From contig JASLYX010000009.1 of the NCBI GenBank assembly GCA_030739585.1, forward strand, positions 1-50,073: a DNA stretch of 50,073 bases. The letters run 5' to 3'. A program made the position numbers and the translations under genes. How positions within the stretch are numbered: position 1 is the first letter of the stretch; every line of letters begins with the position of its first letter. Below are positions 35,247-44,014 of this stretch, in pieces. A model generated the notes under the pieces. The model saw nothing but the letters and a program-made list of their open reading frames with translations, was not told where the DNA came from and made no database searches. This DNA is from Candidatus Bathyarchaeota archaeon (GTDB lineage Archaea; Thermoproteota; Bathyarchaeia; TCS64).

Positions 35247-36365
35247 TCACCCTGACACGAGGTTCATCAACCCAACTTCCCGAGCGATCAGTAATGCCTC
35301 GTCTGTCTCCTGTCTATTTAATCTCCTTCCAAGTTCTTTGTGTTCTCTGGCTCTCCATTCTGACCGATATTGGAACATTAGATTAACCCTTGTCCATGGG
35401 CCTAGGTTTCCCGCAATCCACTCCAAGATGGGCTTGGTGCAGCATTTATTGTGTCCCGGGAGCACCAGCACCCGGATGATCACCTCGCCATACCTGTCGG
35501 CCATAAGATGGTTCCGGGTACATGCCTCCCAGTATCCCGGGGCCCTGGAGATCTCGGCGGCACAGGAATCGTTCCCGTACTTAAAGTCAAGGAGGTAGAG
35601 ATCGATGAATCCGGCGAGAAGTAGGCTAGTCTCCCTACTGTAGTAGCTATTGCTATTCCAGACTGTAGCGATGCTGGCGTCGACGTGGGCCATGGTCCGA
35701 AGCCAGAGCCAACAGTAAGGCGTGGGGTCCCCGCCCACCATATTGATGTTCCTGCACCCTTGCTCTCTCAGCCTCTCTATTAGTAACGCCATTCCCCTCG
35801 GACCCATGGGGGTCCCATGTTCCTGCCACTGGCTTAAGCCCCAGTTCTGGCAGTGGATGCACTGGATTGTGCAGCCCAGGGTGAAAACGGTCCCTGACGG
35901 GACGAGTTCGGGCTCCTCCCCCAAGTGGGGAAAGCAGCTAGAGAGGCTGAATGTTGTTCCAGCCGAGCATTCACCCTTCTCTCCGGAGAAGCGGTCAGTA
36001 TTGCATCTCTTCTCACAGAAATGGCAGCCCTTCATGATACGCTTCCCAAGCTCTATTTTGAGGTCCAAGAACGATCTCTCCCCTCTCAACTGATTTGGAT
36101 ACTGTCCGCCGTCAGCCTTCTTTTCGATATGAGGATATGTTTCCAGTAGATTTTCATGGAACTCCCAGAGTCTCTCGGTGGCATCTTGTGGTGAGAAATC
36201 GACGTTCATCATTGTATTTAGGAGAAATTTTGCATGCTTTCCGTTTTTCACTACATCGACGTACCTGGGTAGGCTTCTTCGGACTCTCGCGTCATCAAGT
36301 GCCCTTGCAGCGTCGGGGCGGCTAAATCTCCACATCCAGCTGATTACGGTGTGAATGGTATACAA
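35247..36365 (-). CDS. Radical SAM protein of the PflA/AmrS-like group
   Basis: A 372-residue enzyme with the radical SAM cluster motif CTIQCIHC (C-x3-C-x2-C), followed by QNWGLSQW and a glycine-rich MVGGDPTPY for SAM binding. An N-terminal cysteine set (GCHFCEKRC...GECSAG) resembles the pre-cluster region of AmrS-like proteins, and the later LYLLDFKYG is also typical of the family. Members generate a 5'-deoxyadenosyl radical; the substrate is unknown. It is divergent from a second radical SAM gene about 220 bases away. Confidence 0.85.
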   Translation of the reverse strand: MYTIHTVISWMWRFSRPDAARALDDARVRRSLPRYVDVVKNGKHAKFLLNTMMNVDFSPQDATERLWEFHENLLETYPHIEKKADGGQYPNQLRGERSFLDLKIELGKRIMKGCHFCEKRCNTDRFSGEKGECSAGTTFSLSSCFPHLGEEPELVPSGTVFTLGCTIQCIHCQNWGLSQWQEHGTPMGPRGMALLIERLREQGCRNINMVGGDPTPYCWLWLRTMAHVDASIATVWNSNSYYSRETSLLLAGFIDLYLLDFKYGNDSCAAEISRAPGYWEACTRNHLMADRYGEVIIRVLVLPGHNKCCTKPILEWIAGNLGPWTRVNLMFQYRSEWRAREHKELGRRLNRQETDEALLIAREVGLMNLVSG

Positions 36366-36588
36366 GACTTACTAAGCTGTTCATCTTTCCTGATTTAGTG
36401 TTTTCATAAAGATCCGCACCTTAGTAATTTTAATCACAGGCAATATCGTCTCGAATTATTACAAATAACAAGGGTTGGAAAGTCACGATGGAGTAACCCG
36501 TCAACCTATATGATATCCCGCGTGTGCTTAAAGGTCCGCTAAGTCATAGGGGGAAACAATTTATCGGGGGTGTACATTATCGGTCACG

Positions 36589-37617
36589 ATGCTCATGGAA
36601 AAGGAATCAAGGTTCTATGAGACCTTTAGTGAAAACGCCATCAGGTGTACCATCTGTCCCCATAAGTGCGTTATCCAAGTTGGGAAACGCGGGTTCTGCA
36701 ACGTCAAGGAGAACCAGAAGGGACGTCTTATGAGTCTCACTTACGGCCAGCTCTCTTCCATAGCTATCGACCCTATTGAGAAGAAACCTCTCGCCCATTT
36801 CCTCCCCGGGAGCAAATCATTCTCCATAAGTAGCGTTGGCTGCAACTTCACATGTCCTTGGTGTCAGAATTGGCACATTTCGGCATCGAAACCCGGTGAA
36901 ATCACAACGTGCTACACCTCTCCCCGAGAGGTGGTCGCGATGGCCCTGAGGCAGGAGTGCGCCAGCATTGCTTACACCTACAACGAGCCCGTCATTAACC
37001 TAGACTACATTGAAGACGTCGCCCGTAGCGCCCGGGAGAAAGATATCAAGAACGTCCTTGTCACTAACGGCTATATCTCCCGGGAGGCCCTCGCCAAGGT
37101 GGTCGATATCATTGACGCCGCAAACGTCGACTGGAAAGCATTCAACGCCTCCTTCTACAGGAAATACTGCGCTGGGAACCTCCAAGATGTCTTGGACGCC
37201 ACGGTAGAATTGAAGCATAACGGTGTCCATGTAGAGGTGACCTTTCTCGTCATTCCAGGGACAAACGATGACAAGGACGAGACCCAGGCCATGGCAAGGT
37301 TCATAGTCACTGAGCTAGGTCCCGATATCCCCCTCCATCTCAGCAGATTCTTCCCCCACCACGAGTTCAGGCACCTCCCCTCGACCCCTATTGAGACCCT
37401 CTACAAGGCCAGGGAAATCGCACTGGATGAGGGGCTAAGGTACGTCTATGTCGGGAACGTCTCCCTCGATGAGTATGGTGACACCTTCTGCCATGGATGC
37501 GGGGAGAAGGTTATCGAGCGGAGGGGTTACAGCATCTCTGGCTGGCACCTAAACGCGGAGAACCGTTGCCTCAACTGTGAGGAAGATATCCCTATCGTGG
37601 GGAAGCCCGAAGCCTAG
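36589..37617 (+). CDS. amrS: AmmeMemoRadiSam-system radical SAM enzyme (AmrS)
   Basis: Radical SAM protein of 342 residues with the AmrS architecture. The N-terminal cysteines are IRCTICPHKC and GFCNV; then come SSVGCNFTCPWCQNW with the C-x3-C-x2-C cluster motif, a YNEPVI segment, and a C-terminal C-x2-C...C-x2-C region (FCHGCGEK, CLNCEED). AmrS occurs with AMMECR1 and MEMO1 family proteins, but neither is in this window. The ATG at 36595 is an alternative start six bases downstream. The natural substrate of the family is not settled. Confidence 0.9.
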   Translation: MLMEKESRFYETFSENAIRCTICPHKCVIQVGKRGFCNVKENQKGRLMSLTYGQLSSIAIDPIEKKPLAHFLPGSKSFSISSVGCNFTCPWCQNWHISASKPGEITTCYTSPREVVAMALRQECASIAYTYNEPVINLDYIEDVARSAREKDIKNVLVTNGYISREALAKVVDIIDAANVDWKAFNASFYRKYCAGNLQDVLDATVELKHNGVHVEVTFLVIPGTNDDKDETQAMARFIVTELGPDIPLHLSRFFPHHEFRHLPSTPIETLYKAREIALDEGLRYVYVGNVSLDEYGDTFCHGCGEKVIERRGYSISGWHLNAENRCLNCEEDIPIVGKPEA

Positions 37618-37710
37618 GGCTGGCTGACTGAGGCATCGTAATGCTTTTGTTTACACGGAACAAAATCCTGAGCGATTGGAGAGAGAAATATAAGCACCAG
37701 GAGAGCAGCT

Positions 37711-38322
37711 TTGAACTTTATTAGCCGGAAGGAGAACCTGAAGGAGACGCTCACAATAACCCTTGAGGAGACCAAGGAGCGGGGGATAAACACCGTCCTC
37801 ATCGTATCTACCAGAGATTACTGCGATCTGGAGTCTCTCCGGTTCTTTGAGGGGAACGGGCTGAGGGTGATCATGGTCACCTATCAGATTGGATACATGC
37901 CTCAGGGGGTTCAGTTGCAACTCCCGGATAACAAGGATATATTCGAGGACGCCAGAATGATTGTCCACATGGGCACGGGGGTTCTAACGGGTGGAGGCTA
38001 TATCGGGGTGTCAACGCAGCGCCAGACGAAGGTGAACTCCCTGGATGGTCGACTCTCCTTGATAGTCCCCCTAATAGCTACAAGGGTCACTCATACTCTG
38101 AAGCTCTTTAGCCATGGCATCAAGGTCTGCTCCCAGATAGGGCGGATCGTAGCCGGCGCTTTACTCGTAAACCTCTACAAGAAGGTGGCCTTAGTTGCCG
38201 AGAGCTACGTTAGGAGAGATACTGTGAGGGGGTTCTCCCCATCTATCTTGCACATCACCAGGGATCTGAAGACCTACATGGTCATTGAAGTCCCTCTGAC
38301 GGCTGAGAAACTCTTTTTTTAG
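37711..38322 (+). CDS. Stand-alone pyruvate-kinase C-terminal (alpha/beta)-like domain protein
   Basis: A 203-residue protein with the fold of the pyruvate kinase C-terminal domain (PK_C) without the catalytic barrel. The order ETLTITLEETKERGINTVLI, then VIMVTYQIGYMPQG, then LKLFSHGIKVCSQIGRI is shared with archaeal small PK_C proteins. The domain binds small effectors in pyruvate kinase; its function alone is unknown. It begins with TTG and is transcribed ahead of the MFS gene, with seven bases between the two coding regions. Confidence 0.6.
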   Translation: MNFISRKENLKETLTITLEETKERGINTVLIVSTRDYCDLESLRFFEGNGLRVIMVTYQIGYMPQGVQLQLPDNKDIFEDARMIVHMGTGVLTGGGYIGVSTQRQTKVNSLDGRLSLIVPLIATRVTHTLKLFSHGIKVCSQIGRIVAGALLVNLYKKVALVAESYVRRDTVRGFSPSILHITRDLKTYMVIEVPLTAEKLFF

Positions 38323-38329
38323 GCTCTAG

Positions 38330-39502
38330 GTGAAAAAGGTGAGCAAACTCTCCGTGACGGAAAGGAGGGAACTACTCAAATCCCTTTATATCACTATCTT
38401 CCTTATTTCGACCGCCTACGGCACAATCACATTTCTCCTCCCCGTCTTTGCTGAAAGCATCGGAGCCACTTACGTTGAGCTTGGCCTCCTAGGATCTATT
38501 GGATCCATTGTCTATACAGCCATGACCCTCCTCGTGGGCTTAATGCTTGATCGCTTCGAAAAGATCCGTCTCTTCCTTGTGTTCACCGCGTTCGGGGTCT
38601 TAGCGCCCGTCCTCCTAAGCCTCACGAGTATGGTTTCCCAGCTCTTCGCTTTGAGGGTCCTCCTCGGCGTTGCCTCCGCCTCCTTTTGGGTCACGGCGAG
38701 CACGCTAAGTGCAGATCTGTCTCCCCCTGATGAGTTCACAAAATCAGTGGTACGCTACAATGTCTCATGGATATCAGGCTTCGTAGTTGGCCCTATTCTC
38801 GGTGGGTTCGTCTCAGATAGATATGGCTTCCCCGCCATGTTCGTCCTCATCTCCACCCTCATCATTCCCAGCGTGTTCCTGATCTCGACCAGACTGAGCA
38901 GCAAAGTTGCCCTTAGAACTGTGACTGAGGGCATCTGGAAGGGGCTCAGCTCCCTCAGCCCCATCGCTCTTGCTTATGTCAATATTCTCCCCTACTCAAT
39001 CGTTCTGGGTATCTACATGGCGATCCTCCCTGGCCACATGGGCGGCATCGGTGTATCAGCCTCGGCAATAGGCCTTCTCATCACAATGACCAATGCCGTT
39101 AGGGGGATAGGTTTCCTCTCAGGAGAGCGCTGGATGAGGTGGGGTACCCGGAGGTCCCTCTGGATGTCCTCAATACTCATGAGCGTAGCCCTGGTCATGG
39201 TCTCAAAGTCTGACACCACATCTGAGTTCGCCCTGCCCCTAGCTATCTACGGATTCGCAGGGGGAATAATCACACCAGTGCTATTAGATTACATCGCCCA
39301 AGGATCGCCAAAGGAGGCCCTTGGCGCCTCCATGGGTCTTCACGAGTTCGTATACGGATTAGGGATGAGCCTGGGTCCAATAATGGGGGGCGCCATCGCA
39401 GAAGCGTACAGCCCATCGACGCTCTACTTGGGCCTCGCAGGGCTTGTCCTTTTCATTCTTCCCTTGTCCTTGAGATTGAAGGATGTGTCTCGCGAATCCT
39501 AA
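38330..39502 (+). CDS. MFS transporter
   Basis: A 390-residue, 12-helix major facilitator protein. The A-like motif after helix 2 (GLMLDRFEKIRLFL) and the GPILGGFVSDRYG stretch after helix 5 are recognisable; the second half repeats GPIMGGAIAEAY. It starts with GTG seven bases after the upstream PK_C-like gene, so the two are probably co-transcribed. The transported compound is unknown. Confidence 0.88.
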   Translation: MKKVSKLSVTERRELLKSLYITIFLISTAYGTITFLLPVFAESIGATYVELGLLGSIGSIVYTAMTLLVGLMLDRFEKIRLFLVFTAFGVLAPVLLSLTSMVSQLFALRVLLGVASASFWVTASTLSADLSPPDEFTKSVVRYNVSWISGFVVGPILGGFVSDRYGFPAMFVLISTLIIPSVFLISTRLSSKVALRTVTEGIWKGLSSLSPIALAYVNILPYSIVLGIYMAILPGHMGGIGVSASAIGLLITMTNAVRGIGFLSGERWMRWGTRRSLWMSSILMSVALVMVSKSDTTSEFALPLAIYGFAGGIITPVLLDYIAQGSPKEALGASMGLHEFVYGLGMSLGPIMGGAIAEAYSPSTLYLGLAGLVLFILPLSLRLKDVSRES

Positions 39503-39561
39503 TTCTGAAATCCTCAAATATGGGTATTAGCCAGTATTTCCAGAAGGGAAAAAGATAATCT

Positions 39562-40350
39562 ATGGTTTTATGTGACCGTTGCAACAAGGACGAAGTCCTC
39601 CCCTTCAGGTGTAACTATTGCAGCGGGTACTATTGCTCTAAGCACAGACTTCCCGAGTTCCACGAGTGCATCGGGGTCTACCAGCAGAGGCCCGTGGCAA
39701 ATTGGAGCAGTGGGTCCGCGGAGCCTGACACGGATTACGTGTTTCCTGGAACGAGAAACCGCTCTGGAATGAGGAACTTGTTCCGCTTCAGCGAGAAGGA
39801 AATGCAGCACCTCAGTATCAGCCTCTTCATTGTAGCCGCCATTCCCTTGATGAGCTTCTGGGGGATCATATCCCAGTTACCTTTCATCGGGGTGATGGCA
39901 ATAATGATCTTCACCATGGCTTTCCTCCTTCACGAACTCGCCCATAAGTTCATGGCCCAAAGACTTGGCTTCTGGGCGGAGTACCGCCTGAACACTATAG
40001 GGCTTATGATAACCTTGTTCTCATTCTTCTCCCCGTTCAAGCTCTTGGCCCCGGGAGCAGTAATGATTGCAGGCCAGATGTATGGAAACGACTACGGTAA
40101 AATATCCCTCTCCGGACCCTTGACAAATATCGCTCAGGCGGCCGTTTACATCATGTTCATGTGGACGAATCCCAATGAATCTGTAGTTTATCAACTGGCT
40201 CGCCTAGGCGTCATTATCAACTCAAACCTCGCCCTCTTCAATCTACTTCCCTTTGGGGTCTTCGACGGGATCAAGATCATTAGATGGGACTGGAGGGCCT
40301 GGCTGGTCACGGCGACTACCGCTGCTATCCTCTTCTTTTACGTCCAATAG
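39562..40350 (+). CDS. AN1 zinc finger fused to M50 (site-2-protease-like) membrane protease domain
   Basis: A 262-residue protein. Residues 1-45 form an AN1-type zinc finger (Cys4, 7, 17, 20, 25, His28, His34, Cys36). After a flexible linker come several membrane helices with the zinc protease motif HELAHK (His124, Glu125, His128) and a second motif NLLPFGVFDG with Asp235 that completes the site. Such proteases cut within membranes; the AN1 domain may recruit ubiquitin-like or protein substrates in the cytoplasm. Both parts appear intact. It lies just before prs on the same strand. Confidence 0.88.
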   Translation: MVLCDRCNKDEVLPFRCNYCSGYYCSKHRLPEFHECIGVYQQRPVANWSSGSAEPDTDYVFPGTRNRSGMRNLFRFSEKEMQHLSISLFIVAAIPLMSFWGIISQLPFIGVMAIMIFTMAFLLHELAHKFMAQRLGFWAEYRLNTIGLMITLFSFFSPFKLLAPGAVMIAGQMYGNDYGKISLSGPLTNIAQAAVYIMFMWTNPNESVVYQLARLGVIINSNLALFNLLPFGVFDGIKIIRWDWRAWLVTATTAAILFFYVQ

Positions 40351-40356
40351 GGCGAG

Positions 40357-40365
40357 AGATATATT
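40357..40365 (+). promoter_or_regulatory. TATA box for prs
   Basis: The element agatatatt is centred about 25 bases before the first and 34 before the second in-frame ATG of prs (40386 and 40395). The predicted transcription start would lie at about 40388, favouring the ATG at 40395. Confidence 0.5.
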
Positions 40366-40394
40366 GTAGATCTTCAAAGATTTATATGGTTGAA

Positions 40395-41285
40395 ATGAAG
40401 GTTATCCCGGGACCTGCGTCCCTTGAACTGGGTGTAAGAATCGCCGAACGATTGGGTGTCGCGTTTTATCCGGCGGTGCACCGCCTCTTCCCAGACGGGG
40501 AGAGTTACATCAGGATAAAGGCGCCACTAAGGGGGGAAATCGCCACTGTCGTCCAGACGATGTTTCCCAATCCGGATAAGTCCTTGCTCCAGCTATGCCT
40601 CATGGCCGATGCCGCCAGAGATGCCGGAGCCAAGGAGGTAATCTGCGTCGTGCCATACCTTGCCTATGCCCGCCAGGACAAAAGGTTCTTGGATGGTGAA
40701 GCGCTGAGCTTAAAGACCTTATCCAAGCTCCTAGGGGCATCTGGAGTAGACCTACTAGTCGTCGTCGATGTCCACGAGGAAGAGGCCTTGGAGGGATATT
40801 GTAACGAGGCGGGCATCCAAGTAAAGAATCTCTCAGCGATGCCAGACCTAGCCGAATATCTGAAGCAGAACGGTTTTGAGGGTGCTTATAGCCTGTCTCC
40901 AGACGTGGGAGCAGTTGATCTGGCGAGGGATGCTGGGACCGTCCTTGGGGGCGAGGTGGGTTTTTTTACAAAGGAAAGGGACCTGCACAATGGGGAGATC
41001 GTGATGGTTATGAGAGACCTCGATGTTCAGGGCAGGGACGTGGGAGTCTTCGACGACATTGTGAGCAGTGGAGGGACCACTGCAATGGCCATCAGGGGCC
41101 TCAAAAAACAGGGTGTCGGACGCGTCGCAGCTGCTTGTACCCACGGCCTCTTCATAGGAAACGCCATGGAGAAAATAATTGAGGCAGGTGCAGATATCAT
41201 CGTCTCAACTGATACTGTAGGGTCTCCACTATCTCAGGTGACAGTTGCAGATTTGATATCAAGTTTTCTCAAGGGAAAATATTGA
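40395..41285 (+). CDS. prs: Ribose-phosphate pyrophosphokinase (PRPP synthetase)
   Basis: Makes PRPP from ribose-5-phosphate and ATP for nucleotide, histidine and tryptophan synthesis. The 296-residue archaeal class III type shows MKVIPGPASLELG, FPDGESYIRI, the VVPYLAYARQDKRF catalytic loop, and the PRPP-binding motif GVFDDIVSSGGTTAMAI. The His of VDVHEEE is also retained. An ATG at 40386 would add three residues (MVE); the upstream TATA element favours the second ATG. A much longer frame to 40284 overlaps the preceding gene and is rejected. Confidence 0.96.
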   Translation: MKVIPGPASLELGVRIAERLGVAFYPAVHRLFPDGESYIRIKAPLRGEIATVVQTMFPNPDKSLLQLCLMADAARDAGAKEVICVVPYLAYARQDKRFLDGEALSLKTLSKLLGASGVDLLVVVDVHEEEALEGYCNEAGIQVKNLSAMPDLAEYLKQNGFEGAYSLSPDVGAVDLARDAGTVLGGEVGFFTKERDLHNGEIVMVMRDLDVQGRDVGVFDDIVSSGGTTAMAIRGLKKQGVGRVAAACTHGLFIGNAMEKIIEAGADIIVSTDTVGSPLSQVTVADLISSFLKGKY

Positions 41286-41790
41286 TGGTCTCAAAAGACC
41301 CCAAGGGATATTGAGGTATCTTCTTTGATAGGATATAAAGAGGAATAATAGTCAGGTCACGGGTAGGATGCACTTAAAGAAGTTAAACCCATCATAATAG
41401 CGCGGACCATGGAACTCATATCTAGGCATATAGCTCAAGTTTTGCGATAGTTTTCTGTCCTTCATACCCCCGATTGACGCTTCACAGAAACTTGGCGTGC
41501 AATCAACTTCAGTTTCAATCTCTCCTCCGCTTTTCCCCAAAGAGACTACTTTTTTTAAAGGGCATCTCCTCGGGTGATCTATCGTGCGCTAAGAGTATAT
41601 TGAGGAGAAGACAAATGAAGTCGTGTACGCGGACAGAAGGATTAACATCTCAGAACTTTTGTTCGAAGATGAGGGATGAAGAGTCAAACACGATCCACAA
41701 GTCTGAAGCTGATGAACCGAGTCATTTCAACATACATCTACCGCAACATATTTGATTGAGCGGCTTATCCTGATCAGTGGTACCAGAATA
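41286..41790. other. Spacer with no convincing gene
   Basis: About 500 bases between prs and the next gene. A 62-residue minus-strand frame (41352-41540) follows a TATA-like T/A run (ctactttttttaaaggg, about 41544-41560), so a leaderless small protein is possible, but I do not recognise it. A plus-strand piece with a stop (ISELLFEDEG) is also seen. Confidence 0.4.
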
Positions 41791-42135
41791 ATGCTGAGTT
41801 CTAGGATCAAGATCAAGGTTCAATCCGTCAAGGCGACCAAAGATGTCGAGGGGAGAGACGGCTTCCAAATAGACTTCGTCGAAGTAAGGGCTCGCCCCCC
41901 TATGGTTACTATGACCCCCACGGATCTCCCCGCGGAGATCAGTCAGATGGTAGTCCAGATCAGTAAAGGGGTCCAAAAAGCCCTCCCGGGCGGGGACGCT
42001 AGAGAGTACCAGGTGAGGAAGCTCACCTTGATCCTTACTGCGGAGGAGCTTGAGAGCTTCAACCTCAAGCCTTATCCCAACCAGCTCTATGAGCTAACCA
42101 TCGTTAACGGGACCATGAGCTTCAAAGAGATCTAA
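41791..42135 (+). CDS. Small conserved-looking protein, possibly OB-fold
   Basis: A 114-residue protein that I do not confidently recognise. It has alternating strands and a basic middle (SSRIKIKVQSVKATK, IDFVEVRARPPMVT, PGGDAREYQVRKLTLILT) and ends TIVNGTMSFKEI, which would suit a small beta-barrel. An arcadin-1-like (OB-fold) protein was considered but not proved. The ATG at 41791 is favoured over TTG at 41752 because the extra 13 residues are unlike the rest. It is followed 176 bases later by the EngB-like gene on the same strand. Confidence 0.6.
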   Translation: MLSSRIKIKVQSVKATKDVEGRDGFQIDFVEVRARPPMVTMTPTDLPAEISQMVVQISKGVQKALPGGDAREYQVRKLTLILTAEELESFNLKPYPNQLYELTIVNGTMSFKEI

Positions 42136-42311
42136 TCTGCTTACGCGGTACTTAGAAGCTCGTCTCAATAGCGCGACTCCTCAGATTCCGGAGTTCATCC
42201 TAGCCTAGTTGATCTATCACCTATATCTCAACGCGATCTCCCTTAGGTCGGCACGGTTCCAGGGGGTTAATCGAAAAGATACTAAACGTGGAGGAGGGAT
42301 TGTTACACGAG

Positions 42312-42917
42312 ATGGATGAGCGCTTCCTCGTGTTCACTGGTAGGCCTAACGCAGGGAAAAGTAGCATCATCAGGAAGATCACAGGCCTGAACATCAGATC
42401 AGGTAAACGCCCTGGCACCACGAGGCGGGTCTCCATCTACCCCCTTAGTCGGGGCCTCTCCCTTGTAGACATGCCGGGGTATGGGAGGATCACTGGTGCC
42501 TCCATATGGGGCACTAGCCAGGTGAAGGACGAGATCCTGGAGTTCCTAGAGTCCCAAGGGGAAGCAATCGCCCTGACGATCCATGTCTTGGACCTCTCCA
42601 CGTTCATGGAGGTCTCGGAGAGGTTGGAGGCGAAGGGTATTGTGCCCATTGACTTGGAGATGATCCAATACATTGGGGAGACCACAGGGGAGATGCCCGT
42701 AGTGGCTGCGAACAAGTTAGACAAGTTAAAGGGCGACTGGGCCTCCATCTTGTCAGAGGTTAAGAATAGGATCGATGAGGACGCCTCATCGAAGACAGGA
42801 TGCATGGTCCTCCCAGTGAGTGCTAGGACCGGGGAGGGCATAGGTGCATTAAAAGACGTAATCCATAGGAAGCTGGCAGCAGAAGGGTTTAGGACTCCTT
42901 TCAGCAATGTGAAATGA
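42312..42917 (+). CDS. engB: EngB-like small GTPase
   Basis: A 201-residue TRAFAC-class GTPase. G1 is GRPNAGKSS, followed by PGTTRR containing the switch threonine, G3 DMPGYG, G4 NKLD and G5 SAR, all at usual spacing. EngB-type GTPases assist in assembly of the large ribosomal subunit in bacteria; archaeal homologues are likely to act in ribosome work as well. The ATG at 42312 follows a purine-rich gaggaggga element by about 12 bases; GTG at 42288 is possible but would include that element in the coding region. Whether it is engB in the strict sense is inferred. Confidence 0.82.
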   Translation: MDERFLVFTGRPNAGKSSIIRKITGLNIRSGKRPGTTRRVSIYPLSRGLSLVDMPGYGRITGASIWGTSQVKDEILEFLESQGEAIALTIHVLDLSTFMEVSERLEAKGIVPIDLEMIQYIGETTGEMPVVAANKLDKLKGDWASILSEVKNRIDEDASSKTGCMVLPVSARTGEGIGALKDVIHRKLAAEGFRTPFSNVK

Positions 42918-44014
42918 ACCAGCCAGAGATCGGGGCAGGTTTTCGGGAGACCAAATTATTATCCGTAGAAAAACGCCCCAGAGAAAGGCTCAAAGGAGAA
43001 AAGCAGGAGGTTCACGTTCTGGAACTCCTACCCCCAATGGAGTTGAAGATGTCTAGGATGGATAATAGTAGAGTCTCCTAATCGATCTGAAGGATGCTCT
43101 CTAAGGAGAGGTACCCCCAAAACCAGCATCCACAGCCGGATATTATCATAATGATCTTCGCGACATTTTTTTCAAGTCATATCAAGCGAGGCAATCCCCT
43201 CGCACCCTGTTCACGAATTTGTGTGAGTGATGGGCACGGTGAGGCTACTCAGCAGAGACGTTCGTTGTAAGTCCCCTGAGCCGGGACAGCTCCGAGTAAA
43301 GGCTCGAATTGTTCAGCGGCGTGACCACCGATACATCGAAGGACAAGATGCATAACACATACATAATCAGATATAATGTGGATTTAATTCTCGATACTAA
43401 TCCTTGCTCGCTCCCCTTTTTTCCCACAAGTTTCATGGATCTTTTTACTCTCCCCTCTAGGGCATATCCGAATATTATACCACCTTGTAACACATTAATC
43501 GATTCTAAGGATAATTGCAAAGAAAAAATCAATAATGTTATCATATTAAATAGATTTTTCTACTATACTTGAAAAATGTGATTGGTATTACGAATCGTCT
43601 TGTTTTTTTGGGAAACACAGAGTTCATCCTCTAGTGAATCTTTCAACATTAGAGAAACTATAGCCCTTCTTCCATCATTAATGGAGACTCTATGAGACCT
43701 TTATATGGCCCGTTCAGGAACATTTTGGACAAAAAATGCTAAATTAATACTCCTCTTGATAACGTCTTTCTTCCCTTGGAAGGAGGAGGGTCATCTCGTG
43801 CGATTGATCCCTACATCCGAATTGGATTGATACCTTGGAAACACTGGCGAGGCTGTTGCTCGCGCATCGATGCCCATTATGACTAAAATAGAAGTAGGGC
43901 GGGCTTGGTTACCCATTGTGCCCTGCCCTTTATGATGTGATAAAAACGTTGGTTGAGCCGACTTCCCAAACTCTCAGCCTTAAATAAGGGGCTCTGAGAA
44001 TTGAATGCTGAACG
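42918..44014. other. About 1.1 kb with no recognisable gene
   Basis: The stretch has mixed composition with AT-rich parts at 43480-43570. Two overlapping open frames (43245-43544 minus and 43309-43572 plus) have no recognised domain. The minus-strand end VVTPLNNSSLYSELSRLRG looks protein-like, so a decayed gene is possible. A GCTCGCGC word lies near 43858, and a ccttaaataagg TATA-like element at 43979-43990 is placed to serve the RLI gene. No tRNA or repeat array was found. Confidence 0.5.

Noticed and set aside
40284-40394. Long N-terminal extension of prs overlapping the M50 gene
   Set aside because: It overlaps the preceding gene and lies upstream of the likely TATA-directed transcript start.
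41665-41760. Possible C/D-box guide RNA
   Set aside because: C-like and D'-like boxes (gatgaag, tctga, ctgatgaa) occur, but no final CTGA box at a proper distance was found.
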